A stretch of 64,000 nt of DNA from Plutella xylostella (lineage: Eukaryota; Arthropoda; Insecta; Lepidoptera; Plutellidae). The notes below the pieces were generated by a model. The model saw only the letters and a program-made list of their open reading frames with translations. It searched no databases and was not told the origin of the DNA. This document shows, piece by piece, positions 36,881 through 48,247 of this stretch (within the stretch, counting starts at the first letter, position 1; each line of letters opens with the position of its first letter). The DNA is taken from the NCBI RefSeq assembly GCF_932276165.1, contig NC_063998.1, positions 198,501-262,500 on the forward strand. The letters are read 5' to 3'. The translations under genes were made by a program, and so were the position numbers.

Positions 36881-38909
36881 CCTCATTCATTTATGGCTGT
36901 CAGTTGGACTCTTTTTATAAAACATGTCAAATGGAAGCACACCTCTTAGCTCCGCAGTCTAAGAAGAAACTCGCCATAACTGACTTTATGTTTGAAGTTC
37001 TGAAGTTTACGTTCTTAATTACTAGATCACAGAGCCTAGACATTGTATTGAACACAACGATATCACGGGTATGCCTATAATTCTGTTGTTATCGCATTAC
37101 ATTAAGTGCTTGTGTTTAATCCGGAATACGTGATTAAATTTGATCGTAATTCCAGAGGTAGCAATCAAATTACGGAAACATGATTTATTAACCCATTAAT
37201 AAGCCTATCAGGAGGCTCGCCTGCGTGACACGACAAGTCTACGGTAGCTATTGTTGTCTCACTCGCACCTCAACGAGGTATATACTGCAGCATTTTTATC
37301 ACATGTTGTCGTGCAACGTGCAATCCATGTAACAGTGACACAGCACAGCACAAAAATACGCACACAATCATAATATATGTATTATTTGCATCAAAATAAA
37401 AAATTTACAAAGTAAAAACTTAAAAACAGTACAAAGAGGTGACTTTATTGCTTAAATCTCCACCACACGACCTTTCGACTGAAGAAAAAGAAATAAAAAC
37501 AATATTAACAGGACTAATGCTGGTTACGCCGATTTTAATAAGTAGATAGACTAGATAGGTACCTAAATTAGGCGCGGCGCGTTGTGCTTGAAAATTATCG
37601 TTCCGCATTAATTTTGTGCTTACTGGACAAATTAATATCGAATTGTGAATCGTGTGTCATGTGTTATGTGTCTTGAATCAATACCTGGATGCATTGTGCT
37701 CACTGCAGAGTGTACTTGGTGACAGGAGCATACGTCTTTGGGATTTACAGGTATGTTCAAGCCTTCTACTTGCTAAATCAGCCACAAAATGATGAATGAG
37801 TACTTCCAGTCCACTTGCTTTTGCATTTCAATATCCCGTAAGGGATTTACGCACCAAATGCTTTTGTTTATTCAGGGGATGGAATTACATCAGTGTACTT
37901 CTTTCTGTTCGGCAGGTACCTACTTATACTTATGTAAAAATCAACACTGTAAGTACTTAGATCAATATGCCTATTGATATTGATATTTAAAGGCCATAAC
38001 AATCAAGCCATGACCTACATTTGTGAAGTATACCTAGGTAAGTGAAGTTTAAACCACAACATTCCAAAAGCCAAAACCACTAACTAAAAGGGTACTTAAC
38101 CCATTTTTCATGATGCATGGAGAAACTATCAATCAATCATCTCTTCTCAATAGGTGGCCACAGACATAATTAGGTAAGTACATACGCAGATTGCACATAA
38201 CGATTAAGTATGAAAAATAAAAACAACTATACAACATAATCTTTATAATAATATAGGTATTTTCTTAAGTAAAGGAACAGAATTTAATCTTTAATCGATC
38301 TAAATTCATAGAAGTATCGAGTAGACAACATAGTTAAACGACCACTGACGACTTAGTATTGAGCCAAAATTCGAAAATAGAACTGCACAAATTCAAAAGG
38401 CACTACAGCGGTTTAAATTTGGAACAGTATTCAAATGGTGGTTGTTCAAACAGTGAATGCCGCGCGCTGCGATACAAAACTAAGCCACAACGAACTGCGA
38501 CCGATAGAGACCGCAAACCAGTATCCATTATAATTGCAACCTAATTGATTCTGCATTAGGGTTGAGCACAGGTTAGACTTGTTTGGAGTTTTATATCAGT
38601 AAATAGGTAGGTACTTCAATTATATAATTATGTATCTAATTTGTAGTGGAAAGGAGAGCCGGATGTAGCTTTTTCTTCTTTTCGTGTCAGTGACAGCTAG
38701 ACTAAGGTTCCCACGCAGTCAAAGGATTTGCAAGTGCGTTGCACAGCCTGGGTTATGGTGATGTGAAATTTCAACTAACACTTTCAAGTTTCAAGAATAG
38801 CAGGAGAAAATAAATGGGAGTATCTGACAGACTGCTCAACCGTAAATATTAAAAATATCATTGAAATTACTAAATAAGGGTCGGTTATTTATTTTCAGGG
38901 CAGAATATA
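36881..38909. other. Intergenic DNA left of the BEL/Pao element
   Basis: The stretch is AT-rich with many TAGGTACCTA-like words. No motif-bearing ORF or splice pair was found. Confidence 0.35.
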
Positions 38910-38914
38910 GGTAT

Positions 38915-39140
38915 TGTGAGGGGCTGGTAAATTAAACTCACATATAAATTCGTTTTAAGTGGACTGTATTCAAATAATTATTTAATTTGGCTAGGCTAAG
39001 TACATGAGAAGTTAATGCGACCGCGGTAATGAGGTAACTGAACTTAATCTATAGCTACTTACAGATACTAACATATATGCTATACATCTGTTTACTATAG
39101 CTAGCTATGTAGGTATAAATCTATATGTGCGTTTCGTACA
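38915..39140 (-). repeat. 3' LTR of the BEL/Pao element
   Basis: It differs from the partner LTR at one position only (G at 39033 versus A at 47235). The ends are TG...CA. The adjoining internal sequence shows no clear polypurine tract on the coding strand. Confidence 0.9.
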
Positions 39141-40002
39141 TAATTGCGCCCAACGGCAAAGATATATCCTAATGACTTTACATGAAAAAATTAACACCTA
39201 TACCCATGTGATAGTGATAACAAACAATTTAGAAACTTTGATTGAACCAATGTATAACTATTTAAGCAACTACTTAATTTAAACACATGGAGTAAGACAT
39301 TAACGACACCTTATCCTATAATAATAGTTAATAACTACAGTTAAGTAATGTTACATATCTATCTACGCAGATTACATTGACTAACATTGCTCACACAAAA
39401 TTAGCAAGTACACACAGGTAGACATAATCATGCATTCATAAATTTTATTAAGACACATTAATAGTTATGTACTTATAACAGGTATATGTGTGAACTGACC
39501 AACCAGTTACACCAACTAATTTGTGACTGCAACCTATTTGTGCAAGTGAATAACTTAGATAATTAATTTAACTGTGTTTAAAGTAACTGTAACAGAATAA
39601 CATGTATTAAACTTATATTTTTATTAATCACACTGCATTTTATTGACCTTTACCTAAACGAACTTACTTATGTTTACAAATACATTTATTTACTATGGCA
39701 TATCATACCTTTACATGCATTTTGATAGATAGGTAACACATCATCAGTAAACATAAATGGGAAATATGTACAAGTATAATGAAATACAGCTATGTACCTA
39801 GGTACATTTTAACTTTACACCTGAACAGTAAAGACACAAATTTTAAGTTTAATAACAATTGTAAGTCTTAAGATAAACTACTGTAACCTATTTAGCCACA
39901 TATTTATATTGCTTTAATACAAACTAAACAAATTTTACAATGTAAATTAGTTGAGTAAGGCGAGCCCAATGAGCACCACAATGGAACCACCACGTTCCAG
40001 GC

Positions 40003-40395
40003 TTATTTATCGATAGGTAGTACACATACTTTGGTAACACTTGTCCGTAACACAGTACCTTTTGTTGTTTTGACTGACAATGCCCTAACTTTGCCATCTG
40101 AACCTGGGAACGTTTCAACAACACGTGCCATTGGCCAACTCAAAGGAGGAATGTTATCACTCCTCAATAAAACTAATGTTCCTACTTCGATATTAGGAAG
40201 AGAATTCTGCCACTTAGGCCTATTTTGCAACTGTACTAAGTACTGCTTGGACCACAACTTCCAAAAACTTTGCACCATTTGGGTACACTGTCTCCAGAAT
40301 GACAGCCGATTGGTAGGTATATAAGTAACATCTGGGTCTGGAATGAACGATAGGGGAGCACCCGTTAGAAAATGACCAGGTGTTAAGTACGACAT
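40003..40395 (-). pseudogene. C-terminal (DUF5641-type) domain of BEL/Pao Pol
   Basis: The frame of 130 codons starts MSYLTPGHFLTGAPL and includes WSKQYLVQLQNRPKW, VGTLVLLRSDNIPPLSWPM and GRVVETFPG-like sequence, the domain that follows integrase in BEL/Pao elements. It is in a different frame from the integrase part, so one small indel lies between them. The stop at 40003 is followed by an untranslated stretch to the LTR. Confidence 0.8.
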
Positions 40396-40472
40396 GTCAT
40401 TTGTATCAGCTGTTTGCAGGGCAGTTAATGGTCGTGAGTTTAAGACTCCTTCGACTTGAACAACGACAGAAT

Positions 40473-41102
40473 TTAACTCTTCGTAGGTAAGTACCTGATT
40501 TCCACTCTCTTCAAGTGATACTTAGCACTCTTTATACCACTTTCCCAAAGACCACCAAATATTGGGCTATAACTAGGTATAAAACTAAATTGAATACCTA
40601 TTTGGGAAGCATAATTAATTACACTGTTTTGGTGATCAACATTGTTATGTAATTTATATAATTCGCTGAGTTGAGTATTAGCTGACCTAAACGTAGCAGC
40701 ATTGTCGCAGTAAATTACTGATGGTTTATTTCGCCTGGAAATAAATCTTTTCAGACATTGAAGGAAGCTTTCTGTAGTCATATTAGATACTAATTCTATA
40801 TGTATCGCTTTCGTAGTGAAGCACACAAATAAGACAATGTAAGCCTTATAAATCAAAGGTTTCCTTACTCGATGTAATTTGACTGAAAATGGACCACCAT
40901 AATCTATTCCTACTATTTCAAATACACGGTTTGGATTGACCCTGTCAGCCGGTAAAGAACCCATAAGCTGTTGTGACGTTTCAGCTTTCAGCCTAAAACA
41001 TATAACACACTTGTGTATAACCTTTTTAACTTCCCGTAAGCCATTTGAAATATAGTATCTCTGACTCAAGCTTTCTAATAATAATTTTTGTCCAGCATGC
41101 AT
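40473..41102 (-). pseudogene. BEL/Pao integrase part, separated from Pol
   Basis: Two hundred and nine codons continue the integrase: the second half of the HHCC zinc-binding domain (HAG, then CVICFRLK) and the core with catalytic acidic residues in IVGIDYGGPF, VIYCDNAATF and GGLWESGIKS (D, D, E). It is cut from the upstream frame by the 41106-42100 insertion and goes out of frame near 40490, ending at an early stop. The ATG at 41100-41102 is internal, not a native start. Confidence 0.8.
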
Positions 41103-41550
41103 TAACCCTAGAGTGCTCGCGCTATGAGCATTTTGCCGCCCTCAGCAAATAATGTTTATTATTTTGTGAACTATACACTCCTCAAGGTCCAGCGTCCATG
41201 TAGCTGCCCTCTCGGTCTTCTCCTACATGTTACGTAAATTTGGAGAAATTCAGTGCACAGGTTACAGCAGGAAGAGAGAATTGAAGAGAGTGTGTCGCAC
41301 GCGGCGGCAAAATGCTCACTGCGCGAGCACTCGCGTCAGTGAAATTAAAGTTATTTTTTTACAATTGTTATGAAATATTGTTAGTTTTTCAGTGTTTTTT
41401 GGTAATAATAATGTAAATTAGATTTAGGTATGTGTCTATTTCAGTTTACATTCGATTTACGATATAATTTTGTTAATTTACTAACAAGTTAATTTTACGA
41501 AGAATTTACCTGGAAAAATAGCTCTGCCTATAACTACACCACGTATAACA

Positions 41551-41778
41551 ATGGAATCTTACATATGGACAGTACATAAGTGTTTTTTATTGGTCCGGTG
41601 GTACAAATCTCCCGTTTTGTACCACCGGACCAACAAAAAACACCCTAAAGAAGAGAGGGTACATGCCTGTAACTATGTCCATATAAGAAAAATAGCAGGT
41701 CAAAAAAGGGTGCAATACATGAAGAAAGTTAATGTGCAACGAACACTTTGTGTTCATGTTTCAGTACTGTGTTGCTAA
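41551..41778 (+). pseudogene. Possible remnant of piggyBac transposase C-terminus
   Basis: The frame KKVNVQRTLCVHVSV shortly before the stop resembles the end of the cysteine-rich domain of piggyBac transposases (a CKKCN..LCVxPCF-like pattern recalled from the family) with cysteines lost. Its position close to one terminus fits a deletion derivative. The match is short and may be chance. Confidence 0.3.
41582..41641. repeat. Strong hairpin inside the piggyBac-like element
   Basis: GGTCCGGTGGTACAAA on the left pairs with TTTTGTACCACCGGACC on the right, with flanking GTTTTTTATT/AACAAAAAAC extending the stem to about 25 bp around a short CTCCCG loop. Confidence 0.7.
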
Positions 41779-42089
41779 AATAAATGCTGTAGATGACGAT
41801 AACATCTAATTTTTTTAATAATTTTGAGATTTGTTGATTTTGTGTGGCTTAAGACAAATTTATACCTAAAAGATCAAAATTTTTCCCAAAGCATGAACGA
41901 TAGCTCATATATTGAACAATTATAATATAAAAACTATAAATATTACTTTTTCTAATACCATATGATTCATTTTATTCAAATTATATGCATTTAAAAGTTT
42001 TCGTAATTATTAAGTGTCCAAAAAATACATTTTAATATGTGCGGCAAAATGCCGTCACGCGAGCACTCGCGTCACAAAAAATGGCGCGA

Positions 42090-45000
42090 CTACTCTAGGG
42101 TTAATAGCTTGTGCTCATTTAATATTATTAATTGAGTAATGACAGACCCTTTTGGCAATATAATTGGATGTTTTTTAAAGAACGGAACATCGGCATGCTG
42201 AAGCCTTCCAGACACTCTTAATAGTCCAAAACTATCTACAAACGGATTCACCTGTCTTAAATTAGACTTAATTGGCTTGTCAGCACTTAGTGCACCTAAC
42301 TCAGGAGCAAAATGCGTTTTTTGATCCTGCCTAATAATTACCTTTAGAGCAAAGTCTAGCTCTTTGCATGATATCTGTGACAGAAGCCTATCTTCTTTCT
42401 TTGTTCTACAGTTGTTATAGAATCTATAAATTAATGCTACTATTCTCGTTAGCGTATGAATACTCGAGTATTGAGATAACAAGTTAAACTCATCTTCCTG
42501 CACACACGCAGTATTGCAATTTTTTATCTCGGGCACCTCTGTAGGTATATCTATATCTTCACAAGTATGTAAGTAATTCGCACTTGTTAAGAATGATGGC
42601 CCGTGAAACCATAACTCATTATTTTGCAATAAATGAGGCTTCACACCCCTAGAAAGACAATCTGCAGGGTTATCAGAGGTGTTCACATACAACCACGAAA
42701 TGCCTTTTGTTAATTCTTTTATAAATTTGACTCGGTTTGCTACATAAACAGTTAGTTTTATAGATTCTGTATCTAACCATGCTAGTACTATCTTAGAGTC
42801 AACATATAGATACACTCTTATGTTGAATTTTGACTTCAAACATTTAACAATCCTTTTAGTAAGTGTTGCAAGCAATAATGCACTGTTAAGCTCTAGCCTA
42901 GGAGTGCTCAATGGTTTGATGGGATTAATTCTCGATTTAGAGCATAAAAGATTAATCTTAACATTACCATGCTCGTCTATGGTACGTATATATAAACAAC
43001 ATCCATATGCCTTGTGTGATGCGTCAGCAAATCCAATCAACTCAATCAATTTGACATTATGTGTATTTATGTTTCTATGGATTACTATATTTGTCATATT
43101 TAAATTATGAACAAATTCCCTGAACTGTTGATTTAATTCAATTGAAAGTAAGCAATCCCAATTAATTTTTAACAAGAACGTTTGCTGCATTATAAGTTTT
43201 GCCATAACTATAATTGGTCCCACAAGACCAAGTGGGTCATACAACGTACTGAGAATGCTTAAGGCCTTTCTTTTAGTGTATGAATCTAATAATTCTTGTT
43301 GTTGACAGCTTATAGAAAGCGTATCAGTATTCACATTGTACTTAAGCCCCAATGTTTTAACAAATGCAGTCTCATTTTTTCCTAACTCCAATTCAGTAAG
43401 GTTAAGCTCGGCTTGTGGAATATTTTGTAATAATTCACTATTGTTGGAACACCACTTATGCAATTGGAACCCGCCCAAGGCAAGCAGCTCAATTAATTGT
43501 TCTTTGATTTTACCTAATTCTTCTAAGCTATTGCTAGAAGCTGTTATGTCATCAACAAATGTATTGTTAAGCAACATATCGGAACCTAAAGGATACTTAT
43601 CCTTATATCTATGTGCTAATTCGTTTAGGCATCTCGTTGCTAAATAATTCGAACTTTTTAATCCATATGTAATTGTTAATAATTGAATACATTTAATTCT
43701 TTCTTGTGGGCTACTACGCCATAGTATGTTCTGAATTGAGCATTGTGATGGATCAAGTTTAATGTTTCTGAACATCTTTTTTATGTCAGTTACTAAGACA
43801 AATTTATGCAATCGAAATAATATTAATATATTAAACAAACTGTTTTGCACACAAGGTCCATTTAACATTAAGTCATTTAATGAAATGTTTCGATCGGTCT
43901 GCATTGAACCGTCGAAAACTACCCTTAACCGCGTAGTTTTACTACCTTCATTAATCACAGGGTGATGAGACAGAAAATATACAGGATCCTCTTCTAAATT
44001 GTAACTTTCAATATCAACATATTTCGCATGCCCAAGCGAAACATATTCATCAATAAATTGTTTATATTGCTGAAAAAGCAACGGATCCTTTAAAAACCTT
44101 TTTTCTAAGTTATAGAACCTCTGTAAGGCTCGAGATAAAGAATTACCCAGCCTGACTTCATTAAAATCTTGCTTTAAAGGTAGCTTTACCTGAAATTTAC
44201 AGTCTTCTAGCTGGACTGACTCCTGAAACATTGTTTCTGCTAGTTCCTGCTCAGATGAAGCCTCCTTATAAATCTGCGGCACCTGCTCGCACCGCCACAG
44301 CTGTTTGAGTGAGCTATCAATAGATGTAAGAGTGTCATCGACCTCACGTGACCTAATTTCATTGTCAAGGTTACAAAAGTTGCTAACAGCTGTTATCTGT
44401 TGTGACGTGGTGGCCGGGCTTCGTTGTAACGGTAATTGTCCTGCCAAAACATAACCAAAACGCGTGTCATGTAAATATAACCCGCCAGGAATTATTGGCA
44501 ATTGTTCACGCAAAAGAATTTTGAAAAATATATCACAACCCAATAAAATTGATATTGGTTCACTTTTATTGAAATCCCTGTCAGCTAACTTGATGTGAGT
44601 CGGTATGTTTAAGCTACCAATATCTACATCAAATTGTGGTAAATCGCAAGTTATTTTTGAAACAATGCAACATGTTAGCTTTAAGCTGTAATCATTATTT
44701 TCAGAATATATTGTAAACTTAGCCTTCTTTGCAGTTTTGTTTTTCCCTTGACATATGCCACTAATTATAGTTTGCTCATCTTTTAATTCACAACTAATTT
44801 GATCAGCTAAATCTGATGAAATGAATGATATTTGACTACCTGAGTCACATAAAGCCTTGGCATAAACCGTATTGCCAAGCTTATCTACTAAACCTACCTT
44901 AATAGTTGGTAGTAATATATTGCCATATTGGCCCATTGATACCGATACCTGCTTAGGTATTTCTGGTACATTATCTACGTGCAATAACGTATTATGACGC

Positions 45001-46139
45001 TCCTTACATATGCTACACTTGAATGCAAAGAAACACTTTCTATTGTTATGCTGATTTAAGCAAAGTGAACACAACTTATTATTTTGAATAAACAGCACAC
45101 GTTCAGTTGGCAAAGCTAATTGAAACTTTTGACATTGATACAACTTGTGATATTTAGACTTACAGAAGTCGCAGCATCTTGTGCTGGAGCTGGTGGTACT
45201 CCCTGTGGTGGTCACGAGGCTCGCTCCGTGGCTCTTGTTCACTACTCGGGTAGGGTGAGCATGGCTATGGCCAGCCTCAGCCACGGTCTCAAGAATGGTT
45301 GCACGTTGCTCTAAAAAGTTTAGAAAATAATCTAGCTTAGGCAATGTATTTTGTTTAAGCTCTGAATGGAAAAACCTAAACGTGCCCTGATCAATTTTCC
45401 TTTGCAAAATGGAAATTATAATTAAGTCCCAGGATTGAACTGGTACATCAAGTGTTTGTAAGGCAGCTATGTGTTGTTTTGTTTGTGAAACAATGTTTCT
45501 TAGCATTGAGGCTGAGCACTTATTTATTTGCTGTATATCTAAAATTGATGAGATGTGAAAGTTAATGATTCTAAGCTTATTGTCGTACCTTTCAGCCAGC
45601 AAGGATAAAGCTAGTGAGTAATTAGCATCAGATAGGCTTAGGTGTTTCACCAGTTCAGCGGCATCTTGTTCGAGCAATGATTTTAAATAGAAAAATTTGT
45701 CGCATTGTGACAAACGCCCATCTTGATCAATTACACTTTTAAATAATGAGATAAAACTGTGATAATCACCCACCTGTCCGCTGAACCTCGGTATTTCTAT
45801 CCTGGGCAACTTAGTCAGGTTGCTGCTGCTGGTAGATGGTTTACCAACCTCAGAATTTGTATCAGGAGTCAATTTTTCATTAATGGCAGCCATTATTGCA
45901 AAGTATTGATTTTCGATGCGCTCGAAATCCTCGCAATTTTGTGAATCTAGAACAGATATATCTATATTTAAATCACAATATTGTTGGAAGGTTTGGACCA
46001 ACAATTCCTTTTTAACCTTCAATTGTTCAAGCGTACCTTTTTTAAACTCGGTTTCATTACTAATGAAATTATACAATCTTGTAATTGTGCCTTTTAACTG
46101 GCCTCTCGCAGCTATCAGCCTTTTTAAGTCTTGTTCCAT
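42090..46139 (-). CDS. BEL/Pao Gag-Pol polyprotein (integrase cut off)
   Basis: The single frame of 1349 codons starts at ATG 46137-46139. An N-terminal coiled region leads to the BEL-type Gag domain (from LPRIEIPRFSG at 111), two zinc-knuckle-like Cys/His clusters (about 322-336 and 357-387), the aspartic protease motif CDSGSQ (431-436), RT (VVFDGS at 740-745 and catalytic FVDD at 861-864), and Pao-type RNase H (FADASHK at 1037-1043, YVDSK near 1112, NPADCLSRG). Gag and Pol share one frame, which is usual in BEL/Pao. The frame runs into the nested TTAA element and stops three codons inside it, just at the start of the integrase zinc-binding domain. It would act in the cytoplasmic particle that copies element RNA. 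Confidence 0.88.
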   Translation of the reverse strand: MEQDLKRLIAARGQLKGTITRLYNFISNETEFKKGTLEQLKVKKELLVQTFQQYCDLNIDISVLDSQNCEDFERIENQYFAIMAAINEKLTPDTNSEVGKPSTSSSNLTKLPRIEIPRFSGQVGDYHSFISLFKSVIDQDGRLSQCDKFFYLKSLLEQDAAELVKHLSLSDANYSLALSLLAERYDNKLRIINFHISSILDIQQINKCSASMLRNIVSQTKQHIAALQTLDVPVQSWDLIIISILQRKIDQGTFRFFHSELKQNTLPKLDYFLNFLEQRATILETVAEAGHSHAHPTRVVNKSHGASLVTTTGSTTSSSTRCCDFCKSKYHKLYQCQKFQLALPTERVLFIQNNKLCSLCLNQHNNRKCFFAFKCSICKERHNTLLHVDNVPEIPKQVSVSMGQYGNILLPTIKVGLVDKLGNTVYAKALCDSGSQISFISSDLADQISCELKDEQTIISGICQGKNKTAKKAKFTIYSENNDYSLKLTCCIVSKITCDLPQFDVDIGSLNIPTHIKLADRDFNKSEPISILLGCDIFFKILLREQLPIIPGGLYLHDTRFGYVLAGQLPLQRSPATTSQQITAVSNFCNLDNEIRSREVDDTLTSIDSSLKQLWRCEQVPQIYKEASSEQELAETMFQESVQLEDCKFQVKLPLKQDFNEVRLGNSLSRALQRFYNLEKRFLKDPLLFQQYKQFIDEYVSLGHAKYVDIESYNLEEDPVYFLSHHPVINEGSKTTRLRVVFDGSMQTDRNISLNDLMLNGPCVQNSLFNILILFRLHKFVLVTDIKKMFRNIKLDPSQCSIQNILWRSSPQERIKCIQLLTITYGLKSSNYLATRCLNELAHRYKDKYPLGSDMLLNNTFVDDITASSNSLEELGKIKEQLIELLALGGFQLHKWCSNNSELLQNIPQAELNLTELELGKNETAFVKTLGLKYNVNTDTLSISCQQQELLDSYTKRKALSILSTLYDPLGLVGPIIVMAKLIMQQTFLLKINWDCLLSIELNQQFREFVHNLNMTNIVIHRNINTHNVKLIELIGFADASHKAYGCCLYIRTIDEHGNVKINLLCSKSRINPIKPLSTPRLELNSALLLATLTKRIVKCLKSKFNIRVYLYVDSKIVLAWLDTESIKLTVYVANRVKFIKELTKGISWLYVNTSDNPADCLSRGVKPHLLQNNELWFHGPSFLTSANYLHTCEDIDIPTEVPEIKNCNTACVQEDEFNLLSQYSSIHTLTRIVALIYRFYNNCRTKKEDRLLSQISCKELDFALKVIIRQDQKTHFAPELGALSADKPIKSNLRQVNPFVDSFGLLRVSGRLQHADVPFFKKHPIILPKGSVITQLIILNEHKLLTLE

Positions 46140-47116
46140 TATGAACTTTTTACTAATAAAACTATTAAATAGTAATAATTGTAGTGATTAATCACGAATC
46201 ACTTTACAAAAAAATACTTGTTGCGCCCACGACACAACGAGGTTACAAAATAAAATACAAATGGCGCAGATTCGGCAGCAGCTTATTCTAGTCTATGGTG
46301 CAGATGGCACCACTGAGCAATGGATGGCACACGAAACTTGCACGAAACTCGGAATAATAACTAGGTAGCCAGACGAAACTCGGAAACACGTATTGAAGTT
46401 GGTTCCGCTAGCCAATGAGAGACTACGATGCGGCGCGGCGAGTGTCCACGAAGCAACACGAAGTGCATGAACGAACGATTCCGAAGCCTCACGACCAGCA
46501 GGAGACGGAAACTGCGTCAACGCCAACCGCTATAATACGTATTTATGTGCAACGCCTTGTACTTTTGGTATTTTAATTTAATGATTATATAGATGAATAT
46601 GCTACACTAGGTGCACTTCACAATGTCCACAATGCTAATTGAGCATGCGAAATCAAACACTACGCGCGATTGATTTATAATTCCGACCACAGTTCTTCGG
46701 TAGGTTATACTTAGGTAACCTATATAAACGTCCTTGTCGCACTTAATGTTCCAGCGAATAGCACCGGCAACACCAATGTCCCGGGACAGAGACTGTGAAG
46801 GTCCGTATAGATGAAGCACTGTATAGCAGTAGCACGCACCAACAGCCTGAGAGTTCTGCAGCACCTTATAGAAGTGGTAACAGTCCTCCTGACCAACGTC
46901 CACGAAGACAGCCGTTTTATAGAAACAGCACACGACGCGATGACACGACACACGCTTTGACGCAACTCGAAGAAGTCAACGGGTTAAAGCACACGTTAAC
47001 TACGCGTTAACTTAAATGTCCCAATATGGCGGTTTAAATGTTGAGTTACACACACGACGGCACCACTTTTAAATGTCCTTAGCCAGCCCTTTATTAACGG
47101 CGAGAAATGACCATTA

Positions 47117-47342
47117 TGTGAGGGGCTGGTAAATTAAACTCACATATAAATTCGTTTTAAGTGGACTGTATTCAAATAATTATTTAATTTGGCTAGGCTA
47201 AGTACATGAGAAGTTAATGCGACCGCGGTAATGAAGTAACTGAACTTAATCTATAGCTACTTACAGATACTAACATATATGCTATACATCTGTTTACTAT
47301 AGCTAGCTATGTAGGTATAAATCTATATGTGCGTTTCGTACA
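47117..47342 (-). repeat. 5' LTR of the BEL/Pao element
   Basis: It matches 38915-39140 at 225 of 226 positions by direct reading. For the minus-strand element this is the promoter-bearing copy. It is followed inward by the leader and the putative primer-binding site. Confidence 0.9.
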
Positions 47343-47419
47343 GGTATTATTATACTTATGACCGTGACCTTTTTATATTGTGGGAATAAATCAATTTACT
47401 TATATATTTGATATTTAAA

Positions 47420-47495
47420 AATGATCGGAAGAAGTGGAAATTCATTCTTCGAGCCCTATGTCCCTGATGAGGGATAAGAGGATTTCATCATCATC
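47420..47495 (+). repeat. 3' tail of the RTE family seen at 17436-20012
   Basis: AAGTGGAAATTCATTCTTCGAGCCCTATGTCCCTGATGAGGGAT with a CATCATCATCA end matches the complement of 17443-17510. Only about 75 bp of the 3' end is present. It lies 80 bp from the BEL/Pao element. Confidence 0.65.
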
Positions 47496-47737
47496 ACATT
47501 TAGAAAAACCTGTGAGTGGCAGCCCTGCGGGAGACGCATATTGCACACTGACCGGCCAAATGTGCTCGTCAATCATTTGATCCGATTAATTTTGAATCTA
47601 GTTCTGTTGTGATTAATTATTAGTTATGATGCCTGATAGATGGCGCTGGCGGTGCAGTCCGCGACGCACGTTGTGGAGGGAATATACAATTATAATTAGA
47701 GGCAAACATACATATTATACTATGCTATAGTTGACGT

Positions 47738-48247
47738 GCCTTCGCACAACTAAGACCAGTGTGGGACTCCAACGTGCTCAAGCGTCGCGTGAAAATCTCC
47801 CTTTTCAACTCCGTCGTCAAATCGGTTCTGCTGTTCGGTTGTGAAACGTGGAGAGTGACTAAGGGATTGATGAACAAACTACAAGTGTTCGTCAACAAAT
47901 CCCTGAGGTCGATCCTCCGCATCTTCTGGCCGAACACAATCCGGAACGTTGACCTGTGGAACGTGTGTAAGCAGACCTCCATCGAACAAGAAATCGCATT
48001 GCGAAAATGGAGATGGATTGGCCACACAATCAGAAAAGGAGCCGAGAGCAAAGCGAGCATTGCCTTTGAATGGAATCCACCTGGCGGCCACCGCAGACGC
48101 GGTCGCCCCGTGCACACATGGCGGCGCACAGTGGACGGCGAGCTGCGAGCGCAAGGCCTGAGCTGGACGGAAGCCAGAGCGGCTGCTGAGGACAGAACGG
48201 CGTGGCGCACGCTTTTAAAGGCCCTCTGTACCACCGGGGTACCATAG
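47738..48247 (+). pseudogene. C-terminal fragment of RTE-like LINE ORF
   Basis: The frame is open from the TSD border: AFAQLRPVWDSNVLKRR, then KSVLLFGCETWRVTK, LRKWRWIGHTIRKG, GRPVHTWRRTVDGEL and the end CTTGVP. It matches the 29566-29997 fragment throughout and extends about 25 codons further upstream. RT catalytic residues are missing. An undamaged frame suggests a recent insertion. Confidence 0.82.

Larger units (their letters stand above)
41106..42100. mobile_element. piggyBac-like TTAA element nested in the integrase
   Basis: TTAA duplications (41102-41105 and 42101-42104) flank 995 bp whose ends are inverted repeats: CCCTAGAGTGCTCGCGC on the left and the complement CCCTAGAGTAGTCGCGC on the right. 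TTAA target choice and CCCTAGA-type ends define the piggyBac superfamily. Subterminal sequence GCGAGCACTCGCGTCA occurs near both ends (41324-41339, 42058-42073), as does GGCAAAATGC. Only ORFs under 80 codons remain, so it depends on a transposase from elsewhere. Confidence 0.88.
38915..47342 (-). mobile_element. BEL/Pao LTR retrotransposon with nested insertion
   Basis: Two 226-bp LTRs (38915-39140 and 47117-47342), each starting TGTGAGG and ending CGTACA on the plus strand, flank 8.0 kb of internal sequence. The 5-bp TSD GGTAT lies at 38910-38914 and 47343-47347. The coding strand is minus: gag, aspartic protease, RT, RNase H, integrase and a C-terminal domain, the BEL/Pao order. The leader is 46140-47116; TGG of a possible primer-binding site is the complement of CCA at 47111-47113, two to three bases from the LTR. 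A 995-bp piggyBac-like element splits the integrase and a frameshift lies near 40490, so this copy is defective. No envelope gene is seen. Confidence 0.92.

Noticed and set aside
39141..39160. TTGCGCCCAACGG next to the left LTR as a primer-binding site
   Set aside because: It resembles a plus-strand PBS, but gag-pol lies on the minus strand, so the PBS must adjoin the right LTR.
40031..40324. 97-codon plus-strand ORF
   Set aside because: It is the antisense shadow of the BEL/Pao C-terminal domain.
46293..47010. Small ORFs in the BEL/Pao leader as an extra gene
   Set aside because: They occur on both strands, lack motifs and lie between the LTR and the Gag start, where an untranslated leader is expected.
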